DNA of 64,000 bases from positions 1 to 64,000 of the forward strand of contig JAUMZY010000005.1 of the NCBI GenBank assembly GCA_030527885.1, written 5' to 3'. Numbering within the stretch: position 1 is the stretch's first letter; the number at the start of each line of letters is the position of its first letter. The notes beneath the pieces were generated by a model. It did not search any database. It was not told where the DNA came from and saw only the letters and a list, made by a program, of their open reading frames with translations. Shown piece by piece: positions 37,408 to 47,141 of this stretch. Origin of the DNA: Corynebacterium sp. (GTDB lineage: Bacteria; Actinomycetota; Actinomycetes; Mycobacteriales; Mycobacteriaceae). The translations under genes were made by a program, and so were the position numbers.

Positions 37408-38670
37408 ATGATGAAATCACACATCGCACATAGTTACCCTACACATATGATGGCAAAAATCTGGCGGGGCTCCACCCCTAAAACATACGTCGGGGGCAAC
37501 CTGCTCCTCGTCATGATCATCTTCACCTTTATCTTTCTCACCGGGGTGCCTTCGCTCCAGTTTGCCAAGACTTTTTACCCACCGATCATGGCTAACGTTG
37601 TTTTTGCGTTCAATATTTTGGGCTTCATTATCATTCTGGGTGCCCTTGTGGTGCAAACTAAGTATCTGGAATATAGCCTAGTCATGATGGTGGTAGGGCT
37701 GGTATGTCTTACTCTTGTACCCTTTTCTTTACTACATGTGTGCTATGTAATTGTGTGCCATCAAACTACCATTGCGGCCGCCAATCTCACTCGCCATCGC
37801 CGCGCTTGGTTAATCACGATTATCGTTGGGTCACTGCTCGCACTCGCATACATGTTTGCTCAATCCGCCGCCTCTGGTATAGATGCTCGCTGGTGGGAGC
37901 CATTAAGTCTGTACCAAATAGTGTGGGCTGGTTTTGCCGTCGTCATCATCGTTTTTATTTCTGTCGGTTTCTTCTGGCAGGTGGGCCTCGACATACGCCG
38001 CCGTACCCAACGTATCCGTGATCTCGAAGCCAAAGTCGATCTTGCTGCAGTCCAAGAACGCAATCGCATCGCCCGCGAAATGCATGACATCATTGCGCAT
38101 TCACTCACCGTGATCATTGCTCAAGCCGACGGTGGCAAATTCGCAGGTTCGAAAAACCCGGAATTAGCACTCAAAACCCTCGACACCATCGCAGGTGTGG
38201 GCAGAACCACCCTCTCCGAAATGCGGCAACTACTCAGCGTCCTCCACGAAATCGACGGCCCCGATCGCGCCTTCAACGCCACGCCCGGTATCGCCGGCAT
38301 TGACGACCTCATTGCTGAAACCCGGCGCGCCGGCGCTCAGGTGAATTACACAGTGACGGGGAAGCCGAAGGTGGTGCGTGAATCGTTGGGGTTGAACGTG
38401 TTTCGCATTGTGCAGGAAACGTTGACGAATGCACTGAAGCATGGCAGCAAGATTATTGACCTGACTATTGATTGGGGTGAGCATGAAATAACCATTGTGA
38501 CCAGGAATGATTTGGGCTCAGGGTTGGTGGATTCAGCCATGGGCGATGCGGTTGGGGGTCGAGGTTTGATCGGCATTAAGGAGCGCGCGAAACTACATGG
38601 TGGTACCGCGCAGTGGGGCACACAGGGCAGCAGGTGGGTGGTAAAGGCCACGTTGTCGTTGGGGAATTAA
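37408..38670 (+). CDS. two-component sensor histidine kinase (NarL-partner type)
   Basis: Membrane sensor kinase of about 420 residues. About six N-terminal spans (residues 25-200) with little outside loop are followed by a HisKA_3 dimerisation domain with His226 in AREMHDIIAHS, and a HATPase domain ending GGRGLIGIKERAKLHGG. The kinase would phosphorylate the response regulator 112 bases downstream. The start is uncertain: ATG 37408 (AAGGA 11 bases upstream) or ATG 37447; the frame is open to 37273. With the regulator and the ABC exporter that follow, it resembles systems controlling antibiotic or envelope-stress exporters. The stimulus is unknown. Confidence 0.85.
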   Translation: MMKSHIAHSYPTHMMAKIWRGSTPKTYVGGNLLLVMIIFTFIFLTGVPSLQFAKTFYPPIMANVVFAFNILGFIIILGALVVQTKYLEYSLVMMVVGLVCLTLVPFSLLHVCYVIVCHQTTIAAANLTRHRRAWLITIIVGSLLALAYMFAQSAASGIDARWWEPLSLYQIVWAGFAVVIIVFISVGFFWQVGLDIRRRTQRIRDLEAKVDLAAVQERNRIAREMHDIIAHSLTVIIAQADGGKFAGSKNPELALKTLDTIAGVGRTTLSEMRQLLSVLHEIDGPDRAFNATPGIAGIDDLIAETRRAGAQVNYTVTGKPKVVRESLGLNVFRIVQETLTNALKHGSKIIDLTIDWGEHEITIVTRNDLGSGLVDSAMGDAVGGRGLIGIKERAKLHGGTAQWGTQGSRWVVKATLSLGN

Positions 38671-38782
38671 AGTTGATGCGTTACGACGCTGTGGCCTGGG
38701 TGGCAACAAATCATGTGATTTTGGGGATTCGGATTGCCGAAGAATGAGCAAGAATGATTATTAGAGTAATTATAGGAGATGG

Positions 38783-39490
38783 ATGATGTTTACCGTCGGT
38801 CTAGTTGATGATCAGCAGTTGGTGCGGGCTGGGTTTTCCATGGTTTTAGGTTCGCAGGATGACATTACGGTGGTGTGGGAGGCTGATGGTGGTGATGATG
38901 CCATCAGGTTGGCGAAGCAGCAACCGGTGGACGTGATTTTCATGGATATTCAAATGCCAGGGGTTAATGGGATTGTGGCGACGCAGGAGATTGTGGCGCG
39001 GGGGCTGCACGGGCCGGCGGGAGATCCGACAAGAATTGTCGTGCTCACGACGTTTGATACGGATAATTATGTGGTGCAGTCCATTGAGGCGGGGGCAAGT
39101 GGGTTCCTGTTGAAAGACGCAACACCGGAGGAATTGATTTCGGCGGTGCGGCAGGTGGGCGAGTCCTCGGCGGTGATTAGTCCGGCAGCGACGGCGACGC
39201 TATTTAAACGATTGCGGGGGCATACAGCCGGTCTGATTGGTGGGGATAGGCCGAGAGATGTGATGGCGGCGGTGAATCAGGGATTGATTACATCATTGAC
39301 GCAACGGGAAACGGAAATTCTAGTGCTCATTGCTCAGGGTTTATCTAACACAGAAATAGCCGAAAGATTGGTTATTTCCTTGCCGACGGTGAAGACGCAT
39401 GTGGGGCAGGTGTTGGCTAAAACGGGATCACGGGATCGGGTACATGTGGTGTTGTTTGCCTTTGATCGGGGGATCATACCTATGAATTGA
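38783..39490 (+). CDS. LuxR/NarL-family response regulator
   Basis: 235-residue DNA-binding regulator. The receiver domain at about 1-125 has the phosphoacceptor Asp55 in IFMDIQMPG. The C-terminal LuxR-type helix-turn-helix at about 170-235 includes LTQRETEILVLIAQGLSNTEIAERL. A 25-residue insertion separates the domains. The ATG pair at 38783/38786 follows TAGGAGA. The cognate kinase is upstream and an ABC exporter follows 88 bases downstream, its likely target. Confidence 0.9.
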   Translation: MMFTVGLVDDQQLVRAGFSMVLGSQDDITVVWEADGGDDAIRLAKQQPVDVIFMDIQMPGVNGIVATQEIVARGLHGPAGDPTRIVVLTTFDTDNYVVQSIEAGASGFLLKDATPEELISAVRQVGESSAVISPAATATLFKRLRGHTAGLIGGDRPRDVMAAVNQGLITSLTQRETEILVLIAQGLSNTEIAERLVISLPTVKTHVGQVLAKTGSRDRVHVVLFAFDRGIIPMN

Positions 39491-39578
39491 GATCAGAAGG
39501 CGATGCACCACGTTATTACTTGGTGCCACAATGGGGAAAAATATTTCACGATATAAGAGAGTTGAGAAAGGTGTTGTC

Positions 39579-40634
39579 ATGATTATTGTAGAGAACCTTA
39601 GTAAGAAATATGGCTCTAAGTTAGCCGTTGATAACCTGAGCTTTACCATTCCGGACGGGCAGGTCACAGGCTTTTTAGGGCCCAATGGTTCCGGCAAGTC
39701 CACCAGCATGCGGTGCATGTTGGGTTTGGACGCACCCACGCAGGGCACCGCAGTGTTCCGTGGGGAAGGCTATAACAATCAATTTGCCAAGTTGCGGAAT
39801 AAAGCGGCGGTCGCCGGCGCTATTTTAGATTCCGGGTGGTTTAATCGCAGCCGCAGCGGTCGAAATCATTTGCGAGTAATCGCGCAGGGCGCGGGAATTC
39901 CCACCAGCCGAGTGGAAGAGTGCCTGGACTTAGTGGGCATGACTGATGTGGGGAACCAAAAACTTGGTGGCTATTCGCTAGGCATGAAACAGCGCATTGG
40001 GGTGGCGGCAGCATTGCTGGGGGACCCGCAGCACCTCATCTTGGATGAGCCAGTCAACGGCCTCGACCCAGAAGGTGTGAGTTGGATGCGCAATACCATC
40101 CGGTCGCTGGCGGCTGCGGGCAAAGCCATCATGGTGTCATCACACCTGTTGGCTGAGATGGAGCAGACGGCAGACCGGCTTATTGTGATTGGGCGAGGCC
40201 AAATGATCGGGGAGTATTCCATGTCGGAATTCCTTGCGGATGGCACCACAGTGGAGGTAGAGACGCCGCAGGCGGATGCCTTACAGGCACAGTTAGTGGA
40301 GCGTGGGCTGACAGTCGTTCGACATACCACCAACGCCATGGTAGCGCAGGGTGTAGAGGCGTTACGAGTGCCAGTGGAAAAGAACCAGAACGATCAGCAA
40401 TTGCGCACCATGATTGCCGAAATTGCTATGTATAACAGCATCCTGGTGGTGGGAATGAGCACGCACCGGGAGAACCTGGAGCAGCGGTTCCTGGCCGCTA
40501 CCCGGGAGGCACAGGAATACCACACCAGCGGGGCAGTACCGTACCAAGGCCCGCCGCCGCAACAGCTACAGCCGCCGCAGAATCCCTTCCAAAACCCACC
40601 GCCGCCACGCAACCCCGGCCCCTACGCTCAGTAA
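39579..40634 (+). CDS. ABC transporter ATP-binding protein
   Basis: ATPase of 351 residues for an export-type ABC transporter, of the class linked to bacteriocin/antibiotic resistance exporters. The Walker A GPNGSGKST is at about 34-42, the signature is degenerate (GGYSLGMKQRIG), and the Walker B is LILDEPVNGLDPEG. A C-terminal domain and a Pro/Gln/Asn-rich tail of about 30 residues, unusual for such ATPases, follow. The ATG at 39579 follows GAGAAAGG by 7 bases; the frame is open to 39531. The permease gene follows 33 bases later. The substrate is unknown. Confidence 0.9.
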   Translation: MIIVENLSKKYGSKLAVDNLSFTIPDGQVTGFLGPNGSGKSTSMRCMLGLDAPTQGTAVFRGEGYNNQFAKLRNKAAVAGAILDSGWFNRSRSGRNHLRVIAQGAGIPTSRVEECLDLVGMTDVGNQKLGGYSLGMKQRIGVAAALLGDPQHLILDEPVNGLDPEGVSWMRNTIRSLAAAGKAIMVSSHLLAEMEQTADRLIVIGRGQMIGEYSMSEFLADGTTVEVETPQADALQAQLVERGLTVVRHTTNAMVAQGVEALRVPVEKNQNDQQLRTMIAEIAMYNSILVVGMSTHRENLEQRFLAATREAQEYHTSGAVPYQGPPPQQLQPPQNPFQNPPPPRNPGPYAQ

Positions 40635-40667
40635 CGAACCACAGCGACATAAGAAAGAAGAAAAACC

Positions 40668-41426
40668 ATGCTTAACGCGGTGCGTTCTGAAATCCGCAAA
40701 TTCACATCCGTACGATCCTTCTGGGTCTACGTCACGCTGCTGTTTGTGCTGTTGGTTTTGCCCATCACCCTCCTCAGCCTACTGCCTGCCGACAATCGAG
40801 ACGCCAGCTGGGAAATGAGCATCTCCGGCGGCCCCTTCTTCATGGTGCTCGCCATCGTCTTCATGGCGGCCGCCATCGGCGGGGAAATAGAAACCCGCAT
40901 GTACGCCCATGCCTTCCTCACCCAAAACAACCGCAGCCTATGGCTTATCGCCCGCATCCTGGTCGGCCTGACCACCCTGGCCATCATTTTCACCGTCGGG
41001 GTGGCATTCATCTTGCTGATACTCGTCGCCCTGGGGATGAACCTCGACCTCACAAACACCGCCCCGCTGTACACCCAGATCGGCCTGTGCATCCTATTCC
41101 CCATATTCTCAGCATGCATCGCCGCCATGACGGGTTCGAAAATGCTGACGTCCACCATCGTGATCATCTGGTCATTCATGCTCAACCAAGTGCTGGAATT
41201 TGCCGCCACATCCTCCGACAAGCTCATCTTCCTGTGGCTTGCCAGCCCCGGCACCCGCATGGAACAACTCGGTCTGCAACTCAGCAGCGTCTACACTGGC
41301 GGCGGCGAAGGCTGGGGAGTAAGCTATCTCCAACCCCTGGGCTTTAACCTGCTGGTCATTGTTGTCTGGTTGGTGGTTTTCATCGCTGGCGCGTTCGTCG
41401 TCAATGCGCGCCGGGATGTGCGCTAG
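40668..41426 (+). CDS. ABC transporter permease
   Basis: 252-residue ABC-2 type membrane protein with six predicted spans. It opens MLNAVRSEIRKFTSVRSFW, typical of exporter permeases that start with a cytoplasmic amphipathic helix. It partners the ATPase directly upstream. AAGAAAGAAG before the ATG serves as ribosome-binding site. It is the last gene of the sensor kinase-regulator-exporter set. Confidence 0.88.
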   Translation: MLNAVRSEIRKFTSVRSFWVYVTLLFVLLVLPITLLSLLPADNRDASWEMSISGGPFFMVLAIVFMAAAIGGEIETRMYAHAFLTQNNRSLWLIARILVGLTTLAIIFTVGVAFILLILVALGMNLDLTNTAPLYTQIGLCILFPIFSACIAAMTGSKMLTSTIVIIWSFMLNQVLEFAATSSDKLIFLWLASPGTRMEQLGLQLSSVYTGGGEGWGVSYLQPLGFNLLVIVVWLVVFIAGAFVVNARRDVR

Positions 41427-41432
41427 CAATAA

Positions 41433-41471
41433 GCTTATCGACGAGCCCCGCAGCGGGAAGCGTCGATAAGC
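41433..41471. terminator. inverted repeat between convergent genes (variant of the 12-bp repeat)
   Basis: GCTTATCGACG (41433-41443) and CGTCGATAAGC (41461-41471) are perfect 11-bp inverted copies around a 17-base loop, between the convergent permease and DUF1707 genes. Each arm is the 12-bp intergenic repeat with one T changed to A on both sides, so pairing is kept. It probably acts as a bidirectional terminator, although there is no T-run. Confidence 0.6.
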
Positions 41472-41474
41472 AAG

Positions 41475-42197
41475 CTAAAACAGCACGCGCTTGATTTTTA
41501 TATCACCTAACGCAGCGTACCCATGAATCACTAACAGTGGGGCGCTGGGGTCGACGTTGGTGGCCGGTCGCACCCCGCGGGCATCCTTGATTTTCACCGT
41601 GGAGAAAATATTGGTGATATTTTCCTGCACGTGAAACCCCTCCGGCACAATGATGGTGACACTCCCACACCCAGCCAGTACCTGTATATCCACCCGATTG
41701 CTGGTCAGCGTGGCCTTGGTGAAATCCAACGTGACCTCCCCAAACAGCATATTAACCATATGCGAAGGCCCGCACACCCACGAACCATGCCGCTTTACCT
41801 CCCCAAACAGCGCATTCGTGTTCTGTAGCGACGCGCCAGCAGCCGCCTGCGGCGCCACCCACTGGCCTCCACCAACTTCCGCTGCTGCAGGTTGCTGCTG
41901 TGCTACCTCCTGGGAATGCAACTGCTGCTCCAGCTCATCCGGAGTAATCGGCTGCTGGAACCGACTGGACACCTGATCCAAAAACGCCGCTTTCGTGGGG
42001 CGCGGCAACCCGGCGCCCAAATCCAGATCAGTGACCAACGGAATCAACTCATCCCGGTACGTGGCAGCCAACGCAGTGTTATTACGTTCGGTATATTCCA
42101 TGAAATTCAGCTGTCCATCATCCAGCGCGAAGCGCAGTGCATTGGAAATTGTCGACCGCTGAAAACCGCTGGCACGCTTACGAATGGCATCATCCAT
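41475..42197 (-). CDS. DUF1707 protein with LiaF-like C-terminal domain
   Basis: 240-residue soluble protein. The N-terminal DUF1707 domain (about 7-60) ends with the family-typical LDDGQLNFMEYTERNNTALAATYRDEL. A Gln/Ala-rich linker is followed by a beta-rich C-terminal domain from about 125 like the LiaF/cell-wall-active-antibiotic response domain (LFGEVKRHGSWVCG). Such proteins have been linked to envelope-stress sensing, which fits the nearby sensor kinase and exporter. The start has no clear ribosome-binding site; TATAAA about 12 bases upstream suggests a near-leaderless mRNA. The exact role is unknown. Confidence 0.75.
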   Translation of the reverse strand: MDDAIRKRASGFQRSTISNALRFALDDGQLNFMEYTERNNTALAATYRDELIPLVTDLDLGAGLPRPTKAAFLDQVSSRFQQPITPDELEQQLHSQEVAQQQPAAAEVGGGQWVAPQAAAGASLQNTNALFGEVKRHGSWVCGPSHMVNMLFGEVTLDFTKATLTSNRVDIQVLAGCGSVTIIVPEGFHVQENITNIFSTVKIKDARGVRPATNVDPSAPLLVIHGYAALGDIKIKRVLF

Positions 42198-42270
42198 GAT
42201 AAAAATTTATACCTTATTTATCCTCAAAGAACACAGACAACTCTAGCCTACTCTGATTAAATAGAACATG

Positions 42271-42290
42271 GGGCTGCAAGCCCGCAGCCC
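42271..42290. promoter_or_regulatory. stem-loop in the msiK leader
   Basis: GGGCTGC (42271-42277) pairs with GCAGCCC (42284-42290) across a 6-base loop, 66 bases before msiK. There is no T-run. Its role is unknown. Confidence 0.35.
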
Positions 42291-42355
42291 TAATTCTTCT
42301 GTTACCCCACCACGGATCGTTCGGCACGTACCTGCCGATGGAGGACAACCACATC

Positions 42356-43438
42356 ATGGCATCAGTTACTTTCGAAGCCGCCACTCTCACTTACCCCGGC
42401 GCCAAAACCCCCACTGTTAATAACTTTGACCTACATATTGCGGACGGTGAATTTCTCGTCCTCGTCGGCCCTTCTGGCTGCGGCAAATCCACCACCTTAC
42501 GCATGCTTGCTGGTCTGGAGGAACTCACATCCGGCCGCATCCGCATCGGTGATATCGACGTAACCACCGCGCCCCCCAAAGAACGCGACATTGCCATGGT
42601 GTTCCAAAACTATGCGTTGTATCCTCACATGTCCGTACGGGACAACATGGGCTTTGCCCTCAAAATCGCCGGCACCCCCAAAGAAGAAATTGATAAGCGG
42701 GTGGAAGCCATGGCAAAACGCCTTGATCTGACCCCTTACCTGGACCGCAAACCTAAAGCCTTGTCCGGTGGGCAACGGCAACGGGTAGCCATGGGGCGTG
42801 CTATCGTGCGCAAACCGCAAGTGTTCCTCATGGATGAACCCCTCTCCAACCTAGACGCCAAACTGCGGGTACAAACCCGCACGGAAATTGCCTCATTGCA
42901 ACGTGAATTGGGTGTGACCACGGTGTATGTCACTCACGATCAAACCGAGGCGCTGACGATGGGGGATCGCATTGCAGTGCTCAACGAAGGCGTATTGCAA
43001 CAAGTGGGTACACCACGGGAGTTGTATGACACGCCGCAGAACGTGTTCGTCGCTGGTTTCATTGGCTCCCCGGCCATGAACCTGCTGGAATGCGCCGTGG
43101 GTGCCGATCAGGTTGCAACGTTTGGGGATGCTCGCATCCCCCTGCCGGGAATCACGGCGCAGCGGGTGACCGTGGGGTTCCGACCAGAATCTGTGGAGAT
43201 CGTCGCACCTGGCGCAGAAGCCGATACCATCCCCATCACGTTGGCATTCGTGGAGGAATTGGGCTCCGACTCGTACCTGTACGGGCACGTGGCGGGGGCG
43301 CCGGCGGATTCCCCACAGGTGGTGGTGCGGACGTTGCCGAACGCGGCGCTGGCACCGGGTTCGGTGTTCCACGTGTGGATTCTCCCTGGGCAGCAGCATG
43401 TGTTTGCGGCTGCCTCCGGGGAGCGGTTGGATGGCTGA
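42356..43438 (+). CDS. msiK: sugar ABC transporter ATPase (MsiK/UgpC type)
   Basis: Shared ATPase of 360 residues that energises carbohydrate uptake ABC systems. The Walker [10 protein letters not shown] is at 38-46, the Q-loop in [12 protein letters not shown], the signature LSGGQRQRV and Walker [17 protein letters not shown] follow, and a C-terminal OB/TOBE regulatory domain starts near 235. The malEFG genes at 55-58 kb have no ATPase of their own, so this is the likely partner, as in other corynebacteria. The ATG at 42356 is chosen on homology ([15 protein letters not shown]), with GGAGG 11 bases upstream; ATG 42338 is an alternative. Confidence 0.88.
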   Translation: MASVTFEAATLTYPGAKTPTVNNFDLHIADGEFLVLVGPSGCGKSTTLRMLAGLEELTSGRIRIGDIDVTTAPPKERDIAMVFQNYALYPHMSVRDNMGFALKIAGTPKEEIDKRVEAMAKRLDLTPYLDRKPKALSGGQRQRVAMGRAIVRKPQVFLMDEPLSNLDAKLRVQTRTEIASLQRELGVTTVYVTHDQTEALTMGDRIAVLNEGVLQQVGTPRELYDTPQNVFVAGFIGSPAMNLLECAVGADQVATFGDARIPLPGITAQRVTVGFRPESVEIVAPGAEADTIPITLAFVEELGSDSYLYGHVAGAPADSPQVVVRTLPNAALAPGSVFHVWILPGQQHVFAAASGERLDG

Positions 43439-43619
43439 CGCCTAAGCGCGTTGGACCATGCGGGGTTAAACATAAGAATGCCCAGCTAGATACATGTCGC
43501 ACATCGGTATGATGGCGGGTGTATTCTTGCGAGGGTGATGAGTGTTTGGGTGGCGGCAGGATACAGCGTAGTCTTGGACTGTTTCTGGCATGCAGACCGG
43601 TAGGAAAGGAGTTTGCTTC

Positions 43620-45539
43620 GTGCCGTTTTATAGCACCAGCGAATTACATTCTTCAGAGTTCAATCAACGATTTTTCTTCGACGGCGAATTAGGTGCCCTG
43701 CACTCACCAGAAGGCACCACCTTTCGTCTGTGGGCACCGACTTCCTGGTCTGCTACGTTAGTGCTGCACACCGGTCCGGCTGCTGGTAGTTATGCCATGA
43801 CATTGGGGGACCGGGGCGTGCGGGAGCATCACGCGCCGGGGGATTTGAGTGGGTCTGAATACACCTACAAGTTGGTTTTTACTATTAATGCGGAGCCGGT
43901 GGAATCCGTCGACCCGTATGCCCGGGCGGTGACCGCCAATGGGGAACGCGGCGTGGTGGTGAACGTGGCTGCGTTATTGGGGGTGCCGCAGCGGTTGCCG
44001 AGTTTCGGCCAAGCCTCGGATGCCATCATTTATGAATTGCACGTGCGGGATTGCACCATTGGGCCGGATAATGGCATCACCCATAAGGGGAAGTTTTTGG
44101 GGTTGACAGAGGCCGGCACTACCACGAAGGCGGGGAATCCGTCGGGCTTGGATTATATTGCTGACCTGGGGGTTACGCATGTGCAGTTGTTGCCGGTGTT
44201 TGATTTTGGGTCGGTGGATGAAACCGGTAATTTGGGTTTTAATGCGCAATATAACTGGGGGTACGATCCGCTGCATTACAACGTGCCAGAGGGGTCGTAT
44301 GCCACGGATCCGACGAATCCAACGGCGCGGTTGACGGAGTTTCGGCAGTTGGTGGATGCGTTCCACGCCCGGGGCATTCGGGTGATCATGGATGTGGTGT
44401 ATAACCATGTGCATGCGGCGGAGCATTCGCCGCTGGAGCGTACGGTGCCGGGGTATTTTTTCCGCATGACCCATGATGGGCATTTTCATAATGGTACGGG
44501 TTGTGGCAATGAGACTGCGTCTGAGCAGCTCATGATGCGGAAGTACATTGTGGATTCGGTGGTGTATTGGGTGAAAACGTTCGGTTTGGATGGGTTCCGG
44601 TTTGACCTCATGGGGATTCACGATGTGGATACCATCAATGCGGTGCGGGCGGCGTTGGATGAGATTGATCCGGGCATCATTGTGATTGGGGAAGGCTGGG
44701 ACATGGGCAATCATCCGGCGGGTGTGATGCGGGCGCATCAGGGTAATAGTCCGCTCATGCCGCGGGTGGGGTTCTTCAATGATTTTTATCGGGATATTGT
44801 GAAGGGTTCGAACTTTTCGGTGTCGGATCCGGGGTTCGTGTCCGGCTGCGTCGGCAGTTATGATTGTTCGCAATCTAATGCAGGGTCGTTGTACGATGCG
44901 TTGTTGGGTTCCCCGGCGAACCGGAATTTTCTTACCGCGGACCAATCCGTGTTGTATAACGAAGCGCACGACAACTGGACGATGTTCGATAAGCTGCGCG
45001 GCACGCACACGCTGGTGTGGGCGAGTGAGGCGGATATTACGAAGCGGCACACGTTGGCTACGAGCACGCAATTTGTGGGCCGGGGCGTGGTGTTCATTCA
45101 TGCGGGTCAGGAGTTTCTGCGCACGAAGAATGGGGATGAAAATTCCTACCGCAGCCCGGATTCCGTCAATGTGTTCGATTACGACAGGGCGGCGAAGTTC
45201 GCTGCTGAGGTGCAGTATTTCAAGGAGCTTAATGCGTTCCGCAAGGCTCATGCGTGGCTGCGGGAGGCTGATTATGAGGTGATTAAGAAGAACTCGCATT
45301 TAATCACCGCAGAGGGCCTGCACTTGAGCTACCGGGTGACGGATGCGTTCGGCCCCGGCCATGATGCGTGGGTGCTGGTGAACGCCAATTATTATCACTG
45401 GTCGCACCCAGTGCCGGCTGGTACGTATAAAGTGCACGTGAACGATGGTCACGGTTATGAGAAGGCGGCGCAGGTTGAACTCAGCCATGAATTTGTGGTG
45501 CCGCCCCTGAGATTAGTGGTACTAGAGCGGATTGCGTAG
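43620..45539 (+). CDS. type I pullulanase / glycogen debranching-like GH13 enzyme
   Basis: 639-residue GH13 enzyme that hydrolyses alpha-1,6 branches in pullulan, limit dextrins or glycogen. An N-terminal CBM48-like domain covers about 25-100, with the YNWGYDP signature of pullulanases near residue 210. The catalytic barrel has DVVYNH, the nucleophile Asp329 in GFRFDLMG, the acid/base Glu358 in GEGWD, and the third carboxylate Asp451 in EAHDNW. There is no signal peptide, so it is cytoplasmic and would act on imported maltodextrin or glycogen. GTG 43620 follows AGGAAAGGAG by 8 bases. It lies next to msiK and fits the malEFG uptake system. Confidence 0.88.
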   Translation: MPFYSTSELHSSEFNQRFFFDGELGALHSPEGTTFRLWAPTSWSATLVLHTGPAAGSYAMTLGDRGVREHHAPGDLSGSEYTYKLVFTINAEPVESVDPYARAVTANGERGVVVNVAALLGVPQRLPSFGQASDAIIYELHVRDCTIGPDNGITHKGKFLGLTEAGTTTKAGNPSGLDYIADLGVTHVQLLPVFDFGSVDETGNLGFNAQYNWGYDPLHYNVPEGSYATDPTNPTARLTEFRQLVDAFHARGIRVIMDVVYNHVHAAEHSPLERTVPGYFFRMTHDGHFHNGTGCGNETASEQLMMRKYIVDSVVYWVKTFGLDGFRFDLMGIHDVDTINAVRAALDEIDPGIIVIGEGWDMGNHPAGVMRAHQGNSPLMPRVGFFNDFYRDIVKGSNFSVSDPGFVSGCVGSYDCSQSNAGSLYDALLGSPANRNFLTADQSVLYNEAHDNWTMFDKLRGTHTLVWASEADITKRHTLATSTQFVGRGVVFIHAGQEFLRTKNGDENSYRSPDSVNVFDYDRAAKFAAEVQYFKELNAFRKAHAWLREADYEVIKKNSHLITAEGLHLSYRVTDAFGPGHDAWVLVNANYYHWSHPVPAGTYKVHVNDGHGYEKAAQVELSHEFVVPPLRLVVLERIA

Positions 45540-45541
45540 CT

Positions 45542-45562
45542 CGTCGAAAAGCTTTTCGACGC
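45542..45562. terminator. 20-bp perfect palindrome made of two opposed 12-bp repeats
   Basis: CGTCGAAAAGCTTTTCGACG (45542-45561) fills the 23-base gap between the convergent pullulanase and drug-exporter genes. Its right half is an exact copy of the intergenic repeat (45551-45562), its left half an 11 of 12 match in reverse. It could serve as a shared transcription stop or a protein-binding site. Confidence 0.7.
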
Positions 45563-47065
45563 TCACCTCTCTGAATCACTGCGCAACGGTATTTCTTTGA
45601 TAAACACGACCGCCAGCAACCCCGCCGCCATCATCGGAATGATCAGGGCAAACACCGGGGTTAGGGCATTGTTATAAGCACCCACGATGGCGTTTTGAAT
45701 CGTCTCTGGCAGCTGCTTCACCAGGCCCGGGGTCAGGGCGTTCGTGTTGATGCCTGCGCCATCCGGCATGCGTTCGGCAAAGAGACTGGTCAGCCGGCTG
45801 GTGAATTGTGCTCCCACGAACGCCCCGCCCAGCGACGCCCCAATTTCCCGGAAGAAATTGTTTGACGCCGTGGCCATGCCCACTTCCTGGTCCGGGAAGG
45901 AATTCTGCACTACAACCACCAGGATTTGCATGCCGAACCCAATGCCCGCCCCGAACACAAAGGTGTAGGCCAGCAGAATCCACAAGGCCGTATCCACCGT
46001 CAGCGTGGACATCAGCCACAACCCCACCGCCAACACCAGCATGCTGGCAATGGGCATCCACTTGTACTTTCCCGTCTTCGAAGACAGCGCACCCGTCGTC
46101 AACGCGGTGCACATCAACCCCGCCATCATGACCGTGAGCATCAAGCTGGACCCCGTGGCGTTAGCATCCGTCACCATCTGCAAATATGTGGGCAGGTAGC
46201 TCAAAACCCCAAACATGGCGATGTTGATGAACACCCCACCGATGGTGGCAAGAATGAAATTGCGGTTTTTAAACACCTTCAGCGGAATGATCGGGTCGCT
46301 CGCCTTCGCCTCTGCCCACACAAACAACGCGGTGAACACAATGGCCACGATGATCAAATTAACGATCAAGCTTGACCCCCATTCGTACTCCACCCCGCCC
46401 CACGAAGCCACCAAAATGATGGCCGTGACCGCCACCGCCATCGTGAGCGTTCCCCACACATCGAACCGGAAGGTCACATCATGCTTCGGCAACCGCAAGA
46501 CGAAAAGAGCGATGGCAATGGCGATGACCCCAATGGGAATGTTGATCCAAAACACCCACTGCCACCCGATGCTTTCGGTAAACCAGCCACCCAAAATGGG
46601 GCCCACCACACTGGACAACCCAAACACGGCGCCCATTGCACCCATGTACTTTGCGCGGTCCCGCACCGGCACAATGTCTGCGATGATGGCCTGGGATAAA
46701 ATCAACAACCCGCCACCACCAACGCCCTGCACCACCCGGGCCAGAATCAACCACACCATGTTGGGTGCTAAGCCACCAATGACAGAACCAACCAAAAACA
46801 ACACCAACGCAGCTAGGAACAACCCCTTCCGGCCGATAATATCCCCCAATTTGCCGTAAATGGGCATGGTGACGGTAGCAGCCAATAAATATCCAGTGGT
46901 CACCCATAACATGAGGACAATGCCACTTAATTCCCCCACGATGGTGGGCAGCGCCGTGGCAAAAATTGTTTGGTCCAACGCTGACAAAAACATAGCAACA
47001 AGCAGCCCGGCAAAAACCATACCGATGCGGTTCTTAGATTCAGGTACTGAAGGTTCAGGAGTCAT
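45563..47065 (-). CDS. MFS drug exporter, DHA2 (EmrB/QacA) family
   Basis: 500-residue integral membrane protein with 14 predicted spans, a proton-driven multidrug efflux pump. Motif A (GKLGDIIGRKG) follows span 2 at about 70-80, the DHA2 motif (LDQTIFATALPTIVGEL) is in span 1, and motif C (GLSSVVGPILGGWF) in span 5. It is downstream of a response regulator and frameshifted kinase gene on the same strand, 76 bases away, so it is the likely target of that system. The substrate is unknown. Confidence 0.9.
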   Translation of the reverse strand: MTPEPSVPESKNRIGMVFAGLLVAMFLSALDQTIFATALPTIVGELSGIVLMLWVTTGYLLAATVTMPIYGKLGDIIGRKGLFLAALVLFLVGSVIGGLAPNMVWLILARVVQGVGGGGLLILSQAIIADIVPVRDRAKYMGAMGAVFGLSSVVGPILGGWFTESIGWQWVFWINIPIGVIAIAIALFVLRLPKHDVTFRFDVWGTLTMAVAVTAIILVASWGGVEYEWGSSLIVNLIIVAIVFTALFVWAEAKASDPIIPLKVFKNRNFILATIGGVFINIAMFGVLSYLPTYLQMVTDANATGSSLMLTVMMAGLMCTALTTGALSSKTGKYKWMPIASMLVLAVGLWLMSTLTVDTALWILLAYTFVFGAGIGFGMQILVVVVQNSFPDQEVGMATASNNFFREIGASLGGAFVGAQFTSRLTSLFAERMPDGAGINTNALTPGLVKQLPETIQNAIVGAYNNALTPVFALIIPMMAAGLLAVVFIKEIPLRSDSER

Positions 47066-47141
47066 GGCCCTTCATAGTAGCTGGTCCACTGCTGAACCAC
47101 ATCGCCTCAGCAGGGGATGTTCACCTACCCTACATGGGGTA

